64,000 nucleotides of DNA from Polynucleobacter sp. AP-Kolm-20A-A1 (GCF_018688315.1 NZ_CP061315.1:1240001-1304000); one strand, 5' to 3'. Positions 9,490-19,566 are shown, counted from the first letter of the stretch. A program made the numbers and translations. Notes: generated by a model from the letters alone, not told the origin.

Positions 9490-11127
9490 TTAAGTCAGCT
9501 CGGCGGCTGCAAAAAGCTCTTTGGTATAGACCTGACGAGGGTGCTTAATGAGGGTTTCGGTATCCCCGAACTCCACCACCTTGCCACCCTTGAGGACCAT
9601 CACCTCATGCGACATTGCTCTGATTACTGCCAAATCGTGACTAATCATCAAATAAGCCAGGTTGTATTTTTTCTGCAGCTCGGTCAGCAAGGCCAGCACC
9701 TGCTTCTGAATAGATACATCCAACGCAGAAGTGGGTTCGTCTAAAACTAATATTTGCGGCCGCAAAATGAGTGCGCGCGCAATCGCAATGCGTTGACGCT
9801 GACCACCAGAAAATTCATGGGGGTATCGCAGAAGTGCCGAGCGATCTAAACCTACCTCTTTGAGCATATCGACTACGCGAGACTCTCTTTCCGCAGCAGA
9901 CAAATTTGGAAAGTGCACATCCAAACCTTCGGAAACAATTTGCAACACATTCATGCGGGGCGATAGTGAGCCAAACGGATCCTGAAAAATAACCTGCAAG
10001 CTAGAGCGCATTGCACGTCGTTCAACAGGCTTGAGTTTTTGCCAATCACTACCCAGCACATCAACATCACCAGTCACTTCTGCTGCTGAATCCCCCAATA
10101 GACCGAGGACGGCCATACCTAAAGTGGTCTTGCCAGAGCCTGACTCACCGATCACGCCAATCGTTTGTCCTTGCTTTAGCGCAAAACTCACTTTTTTAAG
10201 GACCTTATGAGACGGAGCCTTTTTAAGCCAAGAGGTGGACTCAGAGCTTGGGTAAGCAACCGATAACTCTTCAGTTTTCAGCAGCACTGGGGCTAATGGC
10301 ATAAGCGGTGCCAAGTCACGAACGGGTTCACTATTGACTAAGGCGCGGGTGTACGGATCTTCTGGATGCTCAAAGACCTGTTTAGTAGGGCCGGTTTCCA
10401 TCAAGACGCCTTGATTGAGAACTGCCACTCGCTGCGCAAAATGTTTCACCATGTTCAGATCATGCGTAATTAACAGAATACCCATGCCGCCATCGCTTTT
10501 AGATTCTTCTTGCAGCTCTTTTAATAAATCCAAAATCTGCAAACGCAAACTCACATCCAATGCCGTAGTCGGCTCATCCGCAATGAGAAGTCTTGGCTTA
10601 CATGCCAGCGCCATTGCAATCATGGCGCGCTGTCTTTGACCACCGGAAAGCTGATGGGGATAGGAGTGAAAGCGACGTTCAGGCTCCGGGATGCCGGTCT
10701 TACGAAGCAAATCAATCGCAGCATCAATCGAATCCGCCTTAGAAATTAAAGGCTGATAGATTTGTACCGCTTCGATAATTTGATTGCCTACAGTAAACAA
10801 TGGGTTTAGCGCAGTCATGGGCTCCTGAAATACCATGGCGATTTCACGACCACGAATTTCCCGAATATCTTGTATCGACATTGAGAGCAAATCGACTGTG
10901 CCCTTCCCGTCTTTCTTGTTCCACAGAATCTTTCCGGAAACTTTGGCGCCTTCAGGCTCAAGTCTCAATGGCGCCAATGCAGTCAGCGTCTTGCCTGAAC
11001 CCGACTCCCCTACCAGTGCAACCCGCTCACCGATACCAACCTCTAAATCGAGATGGTTGACGGCAAACTTTTCACGGCGACCCGTCCCAAAAGAGATGCT
11101 AAGGTCCTCATAACGTAGCAGACTCAT
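9490..11127 (-). CDS. yejF: Peptide ABC transporter, double ATP-binding protein (YejF-like)
   Basis: 545 residues with two complete ABC ATPase modules in one chain, as in YejF. Module 1 (about 1-265): Walker A GESGSGKT near 41, signature LSGGQRQR near 158, Walker B LLIADEPTT. Module 2 (about 285-540): Walker A GESGSGKT, signature FSGGQRQR, Walker B LVLDEPTS. The two energise import of oligopeptides or microcin C-like peptides through the YejB/YejE channel. Its ATG overlaps the stop of the preceding permease gene as ATGA. Last gene of the yejA-B-E-F operon. Confidence 0.95.
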   Translation of the reverse strand: MSLLRYEDLSISFGTGRREKFAVNHLDLEVGIGERVALVGESGSGKTLTALAPLRLEPEGAKVSGKILWNKKDGKGTVDLLSMSIQDIREIRGREIAMVFQEPMTALNPLFTVGNQIIEAVQIYQPLISKADSIDAAIDLLRKTGIPEPERRFHSYPHQLSGGQRQRAMIAMALACKPRLLIADEPTTALDVSLRLQILDLLKELQEESKSDGGMGILLITHDLNMVKHFAQRVAVLNQGVLMETGPTKQVFEHPEDPYTRALVNSEPVRDLAPLMPLAPVLLKTEELSVAYPSSESTSWLKKAPSHKVLKKVSFALKQGQTIGVIGESGSGKTTLGMAVLGLLGDSAAEVTGDVDVLGSDWQKLKPVERRAMRSSLQVIFQDPFGSLSPRMNVLQIVSEGLDVHFPNLSAAERESRVVDMLKEVGLDRSALLRYPHEFSGGQRQRIAIARALILRPQILVLDEPTSALDVSIQKQVLALLTELQKKYNLAYLMISHDLAVIRAMSHEVMVLKGGKVVEFGDTETLIKHPRQVYTKELFAAAELT

Positions 11128-12149
11128 GAGCGACCTCCGTTCATTACGCCAGCTTTGCGTGAATCAAAAGCATTGCGTAATGCTTCGCCCATAAAGGTTA
11201 ATAGCAACAAGGTTGCCACCAAGACCACAAAAGTCGATAAGGAAATCCACCAAGCATCTAGATTGCTTTTTCCTTGAGAGAGCAGCTCCCCAAGACTTGG
11301 CGTGCCTGGGGGAACACCTAAGCCCAAGAAGTCCAGGCTTGTCAAAGACAAAATGGCGGCACTCATGCGGAAAGGTAAAAAAGTAATCACTGGCGTCAAG
11401 CTATTAGGCAAAATGTGACGCCACATGATTTGCACATTCGTCAGGCCCAACGCTCTTGCGGCCCTCACATACTCTAAAGCGCGATTGCGGAAAAATTCTG
11501 CTCGTACGTAATCCGATAAGCCCATCCATCCGAAGGCTGCTAACAAAATAATCAGCAAGGAAACGCTGGGATTAAAGATTGAGGCAAAAATAATCAACAG
11601 ATAAAGCTCGGGCATAGCCGACCAGATTTCGATAATGCGTTGCGAGACTAGGTCAAACTTGCCACCAAAAAATCCCATTAAAGATCCCGTGATGATGCCC
11701 ACACTCACCCCAACAATCGTGAGCGCCAAACCAAAGAGGATGGACAGACGGAAGCCATAAATTAAGCGCGCCAGAACATCACGCCCGCGATCATCAGTTC
11801 CTAACCAGTTCTCCCAAGAGGGTGGAGCTGGATTTGGCACTTGAGAAAAATAATTTAGCGTCTCGTAGCTATAGTGAACTGGCGGATAGATTGCCCAATT
11901 TCCATTGCTAGTAATGTTCTGACGAATATCCGGGTCCAAGAAATCTGTAGGCGTAGAGAAATCTCCACCAAAAACCGTTTCTGGCTGGCTCTTAATAATC
12001 GGGAAATAAAAATGGCCTTCATAACGCACCACTAAAGGTTTGTCATTTGCAATTAGCTCGGCGCACATTGATAAACCAAAGAGCACCATGAAGATCCATA
12101 GGCTCGCATAACCCATGCGACTATTTTTAAAGCGCTGCCAACGACTCAT
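11124..12149 (-). CDS. yejE: Peptide ABC transporter permease (YejE-like)
   Basis: 341 residues from the ATG at 12149, which overlaps the yejB stop as ATGA; a longer frame from 12200 would overlap yejB by 55 bases and is rejected. An inner-membrane permease of the DppC/OppC type: one N-terminal membrane helix (about 18-38), a periplasmic loop to about 130, then five helices. The cytoplasmic coupling loop has the EYVRAARALG segment followed by MWRHILPN, the binding-protein-dependent permease signature that contacts YejF. Together with YejB it forms the channel. Confidence 0.95.
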   Translation of the reverse strand: MSRWQRFKNSRMGYASLWIFMVLFGLSMCAELIANDKPLVVRYEGHFYFPIIKSQPETVFGGDFSTPTDFLDPDIRQNITSNGNWAIYPPVHYSYETLNYFSQVPNPAPPSWENWLGTDDRGRDVLARLIYGFRLSILFGLALTIVGVSVGIITGSLMGFFGGKFDLVSQRIIEIWSAMPELYLLIIFASIFNPSVSLLIILLAAFGWMGLSDYVRAEFFRNRALEYVRAARALGLTNVQIMWRHILPNSLTPVITFLPFRMSAAILSLTSLDFLGLGVPPGTPSLGELLSQGKSNLDAWWISLSTFVVLVATLLLLTFMGEALRNAFDSRKAGVMNGGRS

Positions 12150-13222
12150 GAGCCCCCTCCTGCACCAAACTGAATGCGTGGGTCTACATAAACGTAGCAA
12201 AGATCTGAAATTAATTTAGTGAACAGACCAATCAAGGTGAATAAATACAGAGTGCCAAAGACTACTGGGTAATCGCGACGCATCACGGACTCATAGGAGA
12301 GCAGACCAAGCCCATCAAGAGAAAACAGCGTCTCGATCAATAGTGACCCAGTGAAAAATGCCCCAATAAATGCTGCCGGGAAACCAGTTACCAACGGCAA
12401 GAGTGCATTACGAAATACATGCTTCCATAGAACCTGCTTCTCAGTAAGCCCTTTAGCTCTTGCGGTCAGAACGTATTGTTTGCGAATCTCTTCCAAGAAA
12501 GAATTTTTCGTAAGCATTGTCACTACCGCAAAGCTGCCGAGAACAGACGCAGTAATTGGCAGCACCAAATGCCATAAGTAATCCATGACTTTGCCAATCA
12601 AACTGAGATCGCTCCAGTTATCCGAAGTCAGTCCTCGCAGCGGAAATATCTGTAAGAAACTACCTCCGCCAAACACCACCAGCAATAAGACTCCAAGCAC
12701 AAACCCTGGAATGGCATAACCCACCAGAATCATGCTGCTCGTGATTGCATCAAAGCGTGAGCCATCGCGTACGGCCTTTGCAATACCCAAAGGAATGGAT
12801 ACCAAATAAGTAATAAAGAAGGTCCACAAGCCAATGCTGATGGACACCGGCAATTTAGAAACTACCAATCGCCATACGCTCTCATGCTGGTAATAGCTTT
12901 GACCCAAATCGAATCTAGCAAAACGCCCCAACATCATGAAATAACGCTCTAAGGGTGGCTTGTCAAAACCATACAGCGCTTTAACTTCTTCTAAGCGCTG
13001 CGCATCGACACCTTGTCGACCGCGATAAGTTGAACCAGAGCCGGAAGATTCAGAGCCACCAGTTGCGGCACTGCCTTTACCTTTTAACTCAAGCACCATT
13101 TGCTCTACGGGACCACCTGGAACAAATTGCACCACCGCAAAGGTGAGAGTTAGCACGCCCAAGATGGTAGGAATCATCAAGAGCAAACGTTTGAAAATAT
13201 AGGCGCGCATTTGACCTTGCAT
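12146..13222 (-). CDS. yejB: Peptide ABC transporter permease (YejB-like)
   Basis: 358 residues. DppB/OppB-type permease with an N-terminal helix (RLLLMIPTILGVLTLTF), a Gly/Ser-rich periplasmic loop around 45-65, and helices from about 105 on. The coupling loop YVLTARAKGLTEKQVLWKHV is the EAA-type contact for the ATPase. The first ATG at 13222 overlaps the yejA stop as TAATG; an internal ATG at 13210 has a good AAGG spacing and matches the usual family N-terminus, so either could be used. It lies between yejA and yejE in one operon. Confidence 0.94.
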   Translation of the reverse strand: MQGQMRAYIFKRLLLMIPTILGVLTLTFAVVQFVPGGPVEQMVLELKGKGSAATGGSESSGSGSTYRGRQGVDAQRLEEVKALYGFDKPPLERYFMMLGRFARFDLGQSYYQHESVWRLVVSKLPVSISIGLWTFFITYLVSIPLGIAKAVRDGSRFDAITSSMILVGYAIPGFVLGVLLLVVFGGGSFLQIFPLRGLTSDNWSDLSLIGKVMDYLWHLVLPITASVLGSFAVVTMLTKNSFLEEIRKQYVLTARAKGLTEKQVLWKHVFRNALLPLVTGFPAAFIGAFFTGSLLIETLFSLDGLGLLSYESVMRRDYPVVFGTLYLFTLIGLFTKLISDLCYVYVDPRIQFGAGGGS

Positions 13223-15090
13223 TATTTAGCCTCTTCTTTCCACCAATTTTGCATGATCCATGCTTCAGCTGAGTAATACAAAGGAGGCTCTGGATAGCGC
13301 ATCTCGTGACGGAAGGCAACGCGATGCGTCGGGTTGTACCACTGAGGAACAACGTAATAACTATTCCACAAGACTCTATCTAACGCCCTAGTCGCCGTTC
13401 TTAACTGATCACGATTTTGTGCCTTGGTGATTTCATCAATCAAGGCGTCCACTACCGGTGATTGCACACCAATCACATTGTCAGATCCTTTTTCTTTGGC
13501 GGCTTGACTGCCAAAGCGATCCCAAAGCTCATTGCCAGGGTTTTGGGAATCCTGGAAACGTACTGTGGTCATATCAAAGTCGTACTCATTCATGCGCTTC
13601 TGATGCAGGGCAAAGTCGCTTGTACGAATGTCAACCTGCACACCTAACTTTTCTAAATTGCGCACATAAGCAGAAATGACTCTCAAGAAAAATCCACCGT
13701 CTTCGACTATCTCAAAACGGAACGGTTCGCCCTTCTCATTACGCAATGCACCGTCGCGATATTGCCAACCAGCATGCATCAGTAATTCGCGCGCTTTCTT
13801 CAGGTTTTGACGCAAGCTGGCTGGTGACTTTGTAGATGGTGCAGCAGGCATAGGACCAAAGACAGCGTCAGGAACCCACTGAGGGTATTTCGCTTTTAAA
13901 GGCTTGAGTAACTTTAATTCTGCCTCAGTAGGTTTGCGTGGACCATCAAAATTGGCGCTTAAATCGCTGTTAGTGAAATAACTATTAATGCGACTGTATT
14001 GATCAAAAAATATTTGGCGATTGAGCCATTCAAAATCTAGCGCATAACCTAAAGCCTCACGCACACGTGCATCTTTAAAGATGGGGCGGCGTACGTTCAT
14101 GGCAAAGCCTTGCATGCCAGCGCCATTGTGATTTAAGAATGCTTTCTTTAGCAGAATGCCCTTATCGAACTTGGAGCCCACATAACCCTTGGCCCAGATC
14201 TTGGCGCGATACTCGACTAGAGCATCAAACTCCCCTGCCTTAAAGGCTTCCAACCTAACAGCATCATCGCTATAGAGCTTGTACAAAACGCGGTCAAAGT
14301 TATAGAAGCCAACACGGACATTGAGTGGCTTGCTCAGTTGATCAACCCAATAGTTTGGATTCTTTTTGTAGACGATCGACTTGCCAGCTTTAAAAGATTC
14401 AATTAAATACGGGCCGCTACCAATAGGAGGCTCAAAAGCCAGCTTCTCAAATGGGATGATGGTGCCATCAGCTTGCTTACCCCAGTTGCGAGAGAAGACT
14501 GGAAATGTTCCCGCCAAAATTGGCAGCTCGGCATTGTCATTCTTAAAATCAAATCGAATGGATCGATCAGACAAAACCACTGCGTCTTTGATATCAGCAA
14601 ACGTGGTTTTGTAACGCGGATGCGCTTTACCGCTCATCAAAGTATCAAAGCTGTGCTTAACGTCAGCAGCCAATACTGGACTGCCGTCTGAAAATTTTGC
14701 CTCTGAGCGAATATGAAAAGTAACTGACTTGCGGTCTTTGGCCACCTGAATATCGTCGGCCAACAATCCATAAATACTGGAGACCTCGTCCGCACTACCC
14801 TCGGCTAAGGACTCAAACATAAGCTCAATGCCTGGAGCAGTGATGCCCCTTAGCGTAAATGGATTGAACTTATCAAAACTGGTTCTCTGCCCAGGATTTG
14901 GCAAAACCAGAGTTCCGCCACGGGGCGCATTGGGATTGACGTAATCAAAATGGCTAAATCCCTCGGAATACTTAGGCTTTCCGTACTGCGCAATCCCCTG
15001 TCCCGCCTGAACTGTATTGGCTCCAAGCCCTACTAGCAGGGCTAGCAGCACGAAATGGGCGATTTGGCGAATGGGTTTTAGGGTAGGCAT
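13222..15090 (-). CDS. yejA: Periplasmic oligopeptide-binding protein (YejA-like)
   Basis: 622 residues with a cleavable signal peptide (1-29, ending VQA). Family 5 extracellular solute-binding protein (SBP_bac_5) that presents peptides to the YejBE permease. Typical features are the GTLVLPNPGQRTSFDKFNPF start of the mature domain (quoted in part as SFDKFNPF), the FSDGSPVLAADVKHSF segment near 135, and a long C-terminal domain. Length fits YejA rather than the shorter DppA/OppA (about 530-540). First gene of yejABEF; the 50 bases to divergent fabI hold both promoters. Confidence 0.94.
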   Translation of the reverse strand: MPTLKPIRQIAHFVLLALLVGLGANTVQAGQGIAQYGKPKYSEGFSHFDYVNPNAPRGGTLVLPNPGQRTSFDKFNPFTLRGITAPGIELMFESLAEGSADEVSSIYGLLADDIQVAKDRKSVTFHIRSEAKFSDGSPVLAADVKHSFDTLMSGKAHPRYKTTFADIKDAVVLSDRSIRFDFKNDNAELPILAGTFPVFSRNWGKQADGTIIPFEKLAFEPPIGSGPYLIESFKAGKSIVYKKNPNYWVDQLSKPLNVRVGFYNFDRVLYKLYSDDAVRLEAFKAGEFDALVEYRAKIWAKGYVGSKFDKGILLKKAFLNHNGAGMQGFAMNVRRPIFKDARVREALGYALDFEWLNRQIFFDQYSRINSYFTNSDLSANFDGPRKPTEAELKLLKPLKAKYPQWVPDAVFGPMPAAPSTKSPASLRQNLKKARELLMHAGWQYRDGALRNEKGEPFRFEIVEDGGFFLRVISAYVRNLEKLGVQVDIRTSDFALHQKRMNEYDFDMTTVRFQDSQNPGNELWDRFGSQAAKEKGSDNVIGVQSPVVDALIDEITKAQNRDQLRTATRALDRVLWNSYYVVPQWYNPTHRVAFRHEMRYPEPPLYYSAEAWIMQNWWKEEAK

Positions 15091-15140
15091 ATATGCAACA
15101 ATTGTAGATAGCTAATCATATTTGAAGCAAAGGACACAAC

Positions 15141-15926
15141 ATGGGCTTTCTCACCGGCAAAAAAATCCTCATTACCGGCCTCCTCTCTAACCGCTCTATC
15201 GCCTATGGCATCGCCAAGGCCTGCCACCGTGAAGGCGCTGAACTAGCCTTTACCTACGTAGGTGAGCGCTTTAAGGACCGTATTGTTGATTTTGCAAAAG
15301 AATTCAATACCGAACTGATTTTTGACTGTGACGTTGGCAGCGATGAGCAAATCAGCGCCCTTTTCAAGGATTTGGCTAAATCTTGGCCCCAGTTTGATGG
15401 TTTTGTTCATGCTATTGGCTTTGCACCACGCGAAGCCATTGCCGGTGATTTTCTGGAAGGTCTTTCACGCGAAGGCTTCAAGATTGCTCACGACATTTCT
15501 GCATATAGCTTTCCAGCAATGGCGAAAGAAGCATTGCCAATGTTGCGCGACAAATCTTCATTACTGACTTTGACGTATTTGGGATCAATGAAGAATGTTC
15601 CTAACTACAACACCATGGGCTTAGCAAAAGCATCGCTAGAGGCTTCTGTTCGCTACCTCGCCGGTTCAGTTGGCCCTAAAGGCATTCGTGCTAACGGCAT
15701 CTCTGCTGGCCCAATCAAAACTTTGGCAGCGTCTGGCATCAAAGGCTTTGGCAAAATTTTGGAAGCGGTTGAGCAAACTGCACCACTACGTCGCAACGTC
15801 ACTATTGATGATGTTGGCAACACGGCTGCATTCTTATTGTCTGACCTCGCCAATGGCATTACCGCTGAAATCATTTATGTCGATAACGGCTTTAGCCAAG
15901 TAGTTGGCGGAATGGACGAAGTTTGA
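15141..15926 (+). CDS. fabI: Enoyl-[acyl-carrier-protein] reductase (NADH) FabI
   Basis: 261 residues, full length. It reduces trans-2-enoyl-ACP with NADH, the last step of each fatty-acid elongation cycle. A divergent SDR fold: nucleotide-binding start LITGLLSNRSIAYGIA at residues 10-25, HAIGFAPR around 92-99, and the Y-x6-K active site as YNTMGLAK. Ribosome-binding site AAAGGA before the ATG. Its TGA overlaps the TTG start of the chromate transporter gene, so the two are co-translated. Identification is firm. Confidence 0.98.
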   Translation: MGFLTGKKILITGLLSNRSIAYGIAKACHREGAELAFTYVGERFKDRIVDFAKEFNTELIFDCDVGSDEQISALFKDLAKSWPQFDGFVHAIGFAPREAIAGDFLEGLSREGFKIAHDISAYSFPAMAKEALPMLRDKSSLLTLTYLGSMKNVPNYNTMGLAKASLEASVRYLAGSVGPKGIRANGISAGPIKTLAASGIKGFGKILEAVEQTAPLRRNVTIDDVGNTAAFLLSDLANGITAEIIYVDNGFSQVVGGMDEV

Positions 15927-17251
15927 GTGTTCCACTACGCGAAGCCCTAAAGTTCTGGGCTAAGCTTGGTTTTATAAGTTTTGGTGGGCCTGCAGGACAA
16001 ATCGCAGTTCTTCATCAAGAATTAGTTGAAAAGCGTCGCTGGGTTTCTGAGCGGCGCTTTTTACATGCGCTCAATTACTGCATGCTGTTGCCCGGGCCTG
16101 AAGCCCAACAGTTGGTAACTTACATTGGTTGGCTCATGCACCGCAGTTGGGGTGGCATTCTGGCGGGCATACTTTTTGTACTGCCTTCTCTATTTATATT
16201 AATTGGCTTGTCTTGGGTATATCTCACCTTTGGACAAGTTCCATGGATTGCGGCAATCTTTTTTGGCATTAAACCCGCAGTCACTGCGATCGTATTGCAT
16301 GCTGCAGTTCGTATTGGTAGGCGCACAATTCATAACCAAGCATTGCAATGGGTTGCGCTAGGATCTTTTCTGGCTATCTTTATTCTGAACTTAGCCTTTC
16401 CCATCATCGTTTTGATAGCTGCCGCTATCGGCTACTGGGGTGGCAAACGTTACCCAGAATATTTTCAACAAGGTGGCGGCCATGGCACAAAAGAACTGAA
16501 GCAATATGGCAGCGCCATCATTGATGATCACACACCAACGCCTGAGCACGCCAAATTTAGTTATTCAAAAACGATTCGCAATAGCTTGGTTGCATTTGCA
16601 TGCTGGTTACTTCCAATTGGCGCCCTAATTGGCATCTTTGGTTGGAAAACCTTATTCCCCAACATTGCATGGTTCTTTACAAAAGCAGCCTTACTGACCT
16701 TTGGTGGTGCTTATGCCGTGCTTCCTTATGTTTATCAAGGTGCAGTCGATCATTTCCACTGGCTAAGCGCCAATCAAATGATTGATGGATTAGCGCTTGG
16801 AGAAACTACACCAGGACCACTCATTATGGTGGTGGCTTTTGTTGGCTACCTCGCTGGCCATATTCAATACCTCATTGGAAATAGCAATCCATTTTGGTTT
16901 GGTGTAATTGGCGCCTGCGTTGCTACTTGGTTTACTTTCTTGCCCTCTTTCTTTTTTATCTTAGTGGGCGGACCCTTAATTGAGTCGACTCATGGCAAGC
17001 TTGGATTTACTGCACCACTTACCGCCATCACTGCTGCAGTAGTTGGCGTAATTGCCAACTTAGGGTTATTTTTTGCGTATCACGTGTTTTTACCAAGAGG
17101 CTTTGGCGGCTCAATCTCATGGATATCGATTCTGATCTGCGCTTTGGCTGGTTTAGCCTTATTTAAGTTTCAAAAAGGCGTTCTCTCGGTATTAGGTGGA
17201 TCAGCCTTGGCTGGATTGCTCTTTTATTGCATCTCTGTTTTGATGGGATGA
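15923..17251 (+). CDS. chrA: Chromate efflux transporter, ChrA type
   Basis: 442 residues. A CHR-family membrane protein of the long, two-domain type. Each half begins with the family motif: FWAKLGFISFGGPAGQ near residue 11 and FTKAALLTFGGAYAVLP near residue 245. MLLPGPEAQQ and GLALGETTPGPL are also diagnostic. About ten to twelve membrane helices. Known members export chromate by proton antiport. The start is unusual: a TTG at 15923 overlapping the fabI TGA, and no ATG upstream of the conserved N-terminus exists. Whether chromate is the true substrate here is unproven. Confidence 0.92.
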   Translation: MSVPLREALKFWAKLGFISFGGPAGQIAVLHQELVEKRRWVSERRFLHALNYCMLLPGPEAQQLVTYIGWLMHRSWGGILAGILFVLPSLFILIGLSWVYLTFGQVPWIAAIFFGIKPAVTAIVLHAAVRIGRRTIHNQALQWVALGSFLAIFILNLAFPIIVLIAAAIGYWGGKRYPEYFQQGGGHGTKELKQYGSAIIDDHTPTPEHAKFSYSKTIRNSLVAFACWLLPIGALIGIFGWKTLFPNIAWFFTKAALLTFGGAYAVLPYVYQGAVDHFHWLSANQMIDGLALGETTPGPLIMVVAFVGYLAGHIQYLIGNSNPFWFGVIGACVATWFTFLPSFFFILVGGPLIESTHGKLGFTAPLTAITAAVVGVIANLGLFFAYHVFLPRGFGGSISWISILICALAGLALFKFQKGVLSVLGGSALAGLLFYCISVLMG

Positions 17252-17273
17252 GTTTTCCTACAAGATTGGCATA

Positions 17274-18158
17274 ATGGAATGTATGCGAATCGAACCTCAA
17301 ACCATTACCCACCTACAAGAATGGCTTGGTAAAACCGAGTCTTTTCAAGACACCGTCACAGCCGCCCCAGTGCGCGCCCTGTCGGCAACCTTAGATCGTA
17401 ATGATCCCTCACCTCAGAAGGGTTCTTTCCTTCCTGAGTTATGGCATTGGCTGTATTTCTTGCCTCACGCTCGAGAATCTGAGATTGGTCCTGACGGCCA
17501 CCCAAAACGCGGTGGATTTCTGCCGCCAGTTCCACTCCCTCGTCGCATGTGGGCAGGCAGCCGTATTGAATGGTTACAACCACTCACCGTAGGTGACGAG
17601 ATTGAACGTGTCTCCACAATTAAATCAGTGACCCATAAAGCGGGCCGCACTGGTGATTTGATTTTTGTATTGGTCAATCATCAGATCTCCAACCAAAATG
17701 GTCTGGCCATTATTGAAGAGCATGACATTGTGTATCGCGATGCGCCAGGCCCTGACGACAAACCCGTAGCACCTACTCCAGCACCTACCGATGCCAAATG
17801 GAACAAAACAATTACCCCAGATGATGTGCTGCTGTTTCGCTATTCAGCGCTCACCTTTAATGGTCACCGCATTCATTACGATCGCAAATACGTTACTGAA
17901 GTTGAAGGCTATCCAGGCTTAATCGTACATGGCCCGCTGATTGCCACGATGCTAGTTGATCTGGTGCGTCAAAGCATTCCAGGCTGCAAGCTCAAAAGTT
18001 TTGAGTTCCGCGCTATTCGCCCTACTTTTGATATCAATATTTTCAAAGTCAATGCCAAACCTGATTTAGATAAGGATCCAAGCGGAAAAACTATCTCCAT
18101 TTGGGCGCAAGATCATGAAGGTTGGCTCACGATGCAAGCTACTGCAGTTTTGGCGTAA
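17274..18158 (+). CDS. FAS1-like/MaoC-type CoA-ester hydratase (itaconyl-/mesaconyl-CoA hydratase-like)
   Basis: 294 residues. A double hot-dog protein: N-terminal FAS1-like dehydratase domain (about 10-150) and C-terminal MaoC-like half, where FRYSALTFNGHRIHYD near residue 185-200 carries the hydratase Asn/His/Tyr cluster, followed by YPGLIVHGPLIATML. Homologues hydrate mesaconyl-C4-CoA or itaconyl-CoA to citramalyl-type CoA esters. It is followed at 16 bases by an MmgE/PrpD gene and then a CitE-like lyase, consistent with hydration followed by retro-aldol cleavage. An ATG at 17283 with a GGA before it is an alternative start. Exact substrate is inferred. Confidence 0.85.
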   Translation: MECMRIEPQTITHLQEWLGKTESFQDTVTAAPVRALSATLDRNDPSPQKGSFLPELWHWLYFLPHARESEIGPDGHPKRGGFLPPVPLPRRMWAGSRIEWLQPLTVGDEIERVSTIKSVTHKAGRTGDLIFVLVNHQISNQNGLAIIEEHDIVYRDAPGPDDKPVAPTPAPTDAKWNKTITPDDVLLFRYSALTFNGHRIHYDRKYVTEVEGYPGLIVHGPLIATMLVDLVRQSIPGCKLKSFEFRAIRPTFDINIFKVNAKPDLDKDPSGKTISIWAQDHEGWLTMQATAVLA

Positions 18159-18174
18159 TTCAGAAAAGATATTT

Positions 18175-19551
18175 ATGACTACTGAACACTTATCTCGTGA
18201 ATTAGCCAGCTTTGCAGCCAAGCTTCAGGCCAAAGATATTCCCAATGAGGTAATGAACCGCGCTGAAGATTTATTGGTTGATTGGTTTGGCTCGGCGATT
18301 GCTGGCAAAGGCTCTCGCCCTGTTGAACTCATTACCCAATTTGCACAAAACATGGGTGGCTTTGATGCAGTACATACTGGCCCATCAGAAGTATTGGTAA
18401 CACGCAAGACTTCTAGTCCGTTCTTGGCGGCAATGGCTAATGCAGCCGCATCGCATGTCGCAGAACAAGATGATGTTCATAACGGCTCAGTCTTCCATCC
18501 GGCAACAGTAGTGTTTCCACCTGTTCTAGCTTGCGCTCAAGCTGTTGGCGCTTCTGGTGAAGATGTATTGGTTGCTGCCATCGCCGGTTATGAAGTAGGT
18601 ATTCGGGTTGGCGAATTCTTAGGTCGCTCTCACTACAAGGTATTTCACACCACTGGCACTGCAGGCACAATAGCCGCTGCTGCAGCGGTTGGGAGACTTC
18701 TTAAGCTCACCCCAGAACAAATGCTCAACGCTTTTGGTTCTGCAGGCACTCAATCAGCTGGCCTTTGGGAATTCTTGCGTGATGCTGCGGACTCCAAGCA
18801 ACTGCATACCGCACATGCAGCCTCAACTGGATTGATGTCTGCCTATATTGCTCAAGCAGGCTTTACTGGTGCCCAACATATATTAGAGGGCAAGCAAGGT
18901 TTGGCAGCAGGCATGTCTAGCGATAGTGATCCAAGCAAATTGGTAGATCGCTTAGGCAGTCGCTGGGCTTTAGCAGAAACCAGTTTTAAGTATTACGCCT
19001 CATGCCGTCACACCCATCCCGCTGCTGATGCCTTATTGCAAGTGATGCTCACAAACAAACTTACCCCGAGTGATATTGCCAAGGTAGAAACCTTGGTTCA
19101 TCAAGGTGCTATTGACGTTTTGGGTCCAGTGACCGATCCAGCCACCGTACATCAATCAAAGTTCTCGATGGGTACCGTACTAGCCCTGGTGGCTCACTAC
19201 CAATTTGCTGGACTGCAAGAATTTGATCAGCACTTCCACGATGATGAGATCTGCAGTTTCCGCGAACGGGTATCCATGACACTAGACCCCGAAGTAGATG
19301 GCGCTTACCCACAGCGCTGGATCGGCAAAGTAAAGGTGCACTTAAACAATGGCCAGATTTTGGATGGTCGCGTTGATGAACCCAAAGGCGATCCTGGCAA
19401 TACCCTCTCTCGCGCAGAAATTACCGATAAGGCGATGCGTCTTGCCGCCTTTAGCAATGGTGCTACCCCAGCAGAAATGAGCAAAGCAATTGATCTCTTG
19501 TGGAATGTCCGCAAACAAGCCAAGATAGGCTTTTTACTCCCCTCTAACTAA
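18175..19551 (+). CDS. MmgE/PrpD family protein
   Basis: 458 residues from the ATG at 18175; a longer frame from 18115 would overlap the hydratase gene and is rejected. The MmgE/PrpD fold includes 2-methylcitrate dehydratase, cis-aconitate decarboxylase and iminodisuccinate epimerase. Visible family features are AEQDDVHNGSVFHPATVVFP near 95-115, HTTGTAGTIAAAAAVGRLL near 160, and SFKYYASCRHTHPAADAL near 280. It lies between the hydratase and the CitE-like lyase. The gene could isomerise, dehydrate or decarboxylate a tricarboxylic or C5 acid; sequence alone does not tell which. Confidence 0.88.
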   Translation: MTTEHLSRELASFAAKLQAKDIPNEVMNRAEDLLVDWFGSAIAGKGSRPVELITQFAQNMGGFDAVHTGPSEVLVTRKTSSPFLAAMANAAASHVAEQDDVHNGSVFHPATVVFPPVLACAQAVGASGEDVLVAAIAGYEVGIRVGEFLGRSHYKVFHTTGTAGTIAAAAAVGRLLKLTPEQMLNAFGSAGTQSAGLWEFLRDAADSKQLHTAHAASTGLMSAYIAQAGFTGAQHILEGKQGLAAGMSSDSDPSKLVDRLGSRWALAETSFKYYASCRHTHPAADALLQVMLTNKLTPSDIAKVETLVHQGAIDVLGPVTDPATVHQSKFSMGTVLALVAHYQFAGLQEFDQHFHDDEICSFRERVSMTLDPEVDGAYPQRWIGKVKVHLNNGQILDGRVDEPKGDPGNTLSRAEITDKAMRLAAFSNGATPAEMSKAIDLLWNVRKQAKIGFLLPSN

Positions 19552-19566
19552 GTCAGCGACTTTCAT

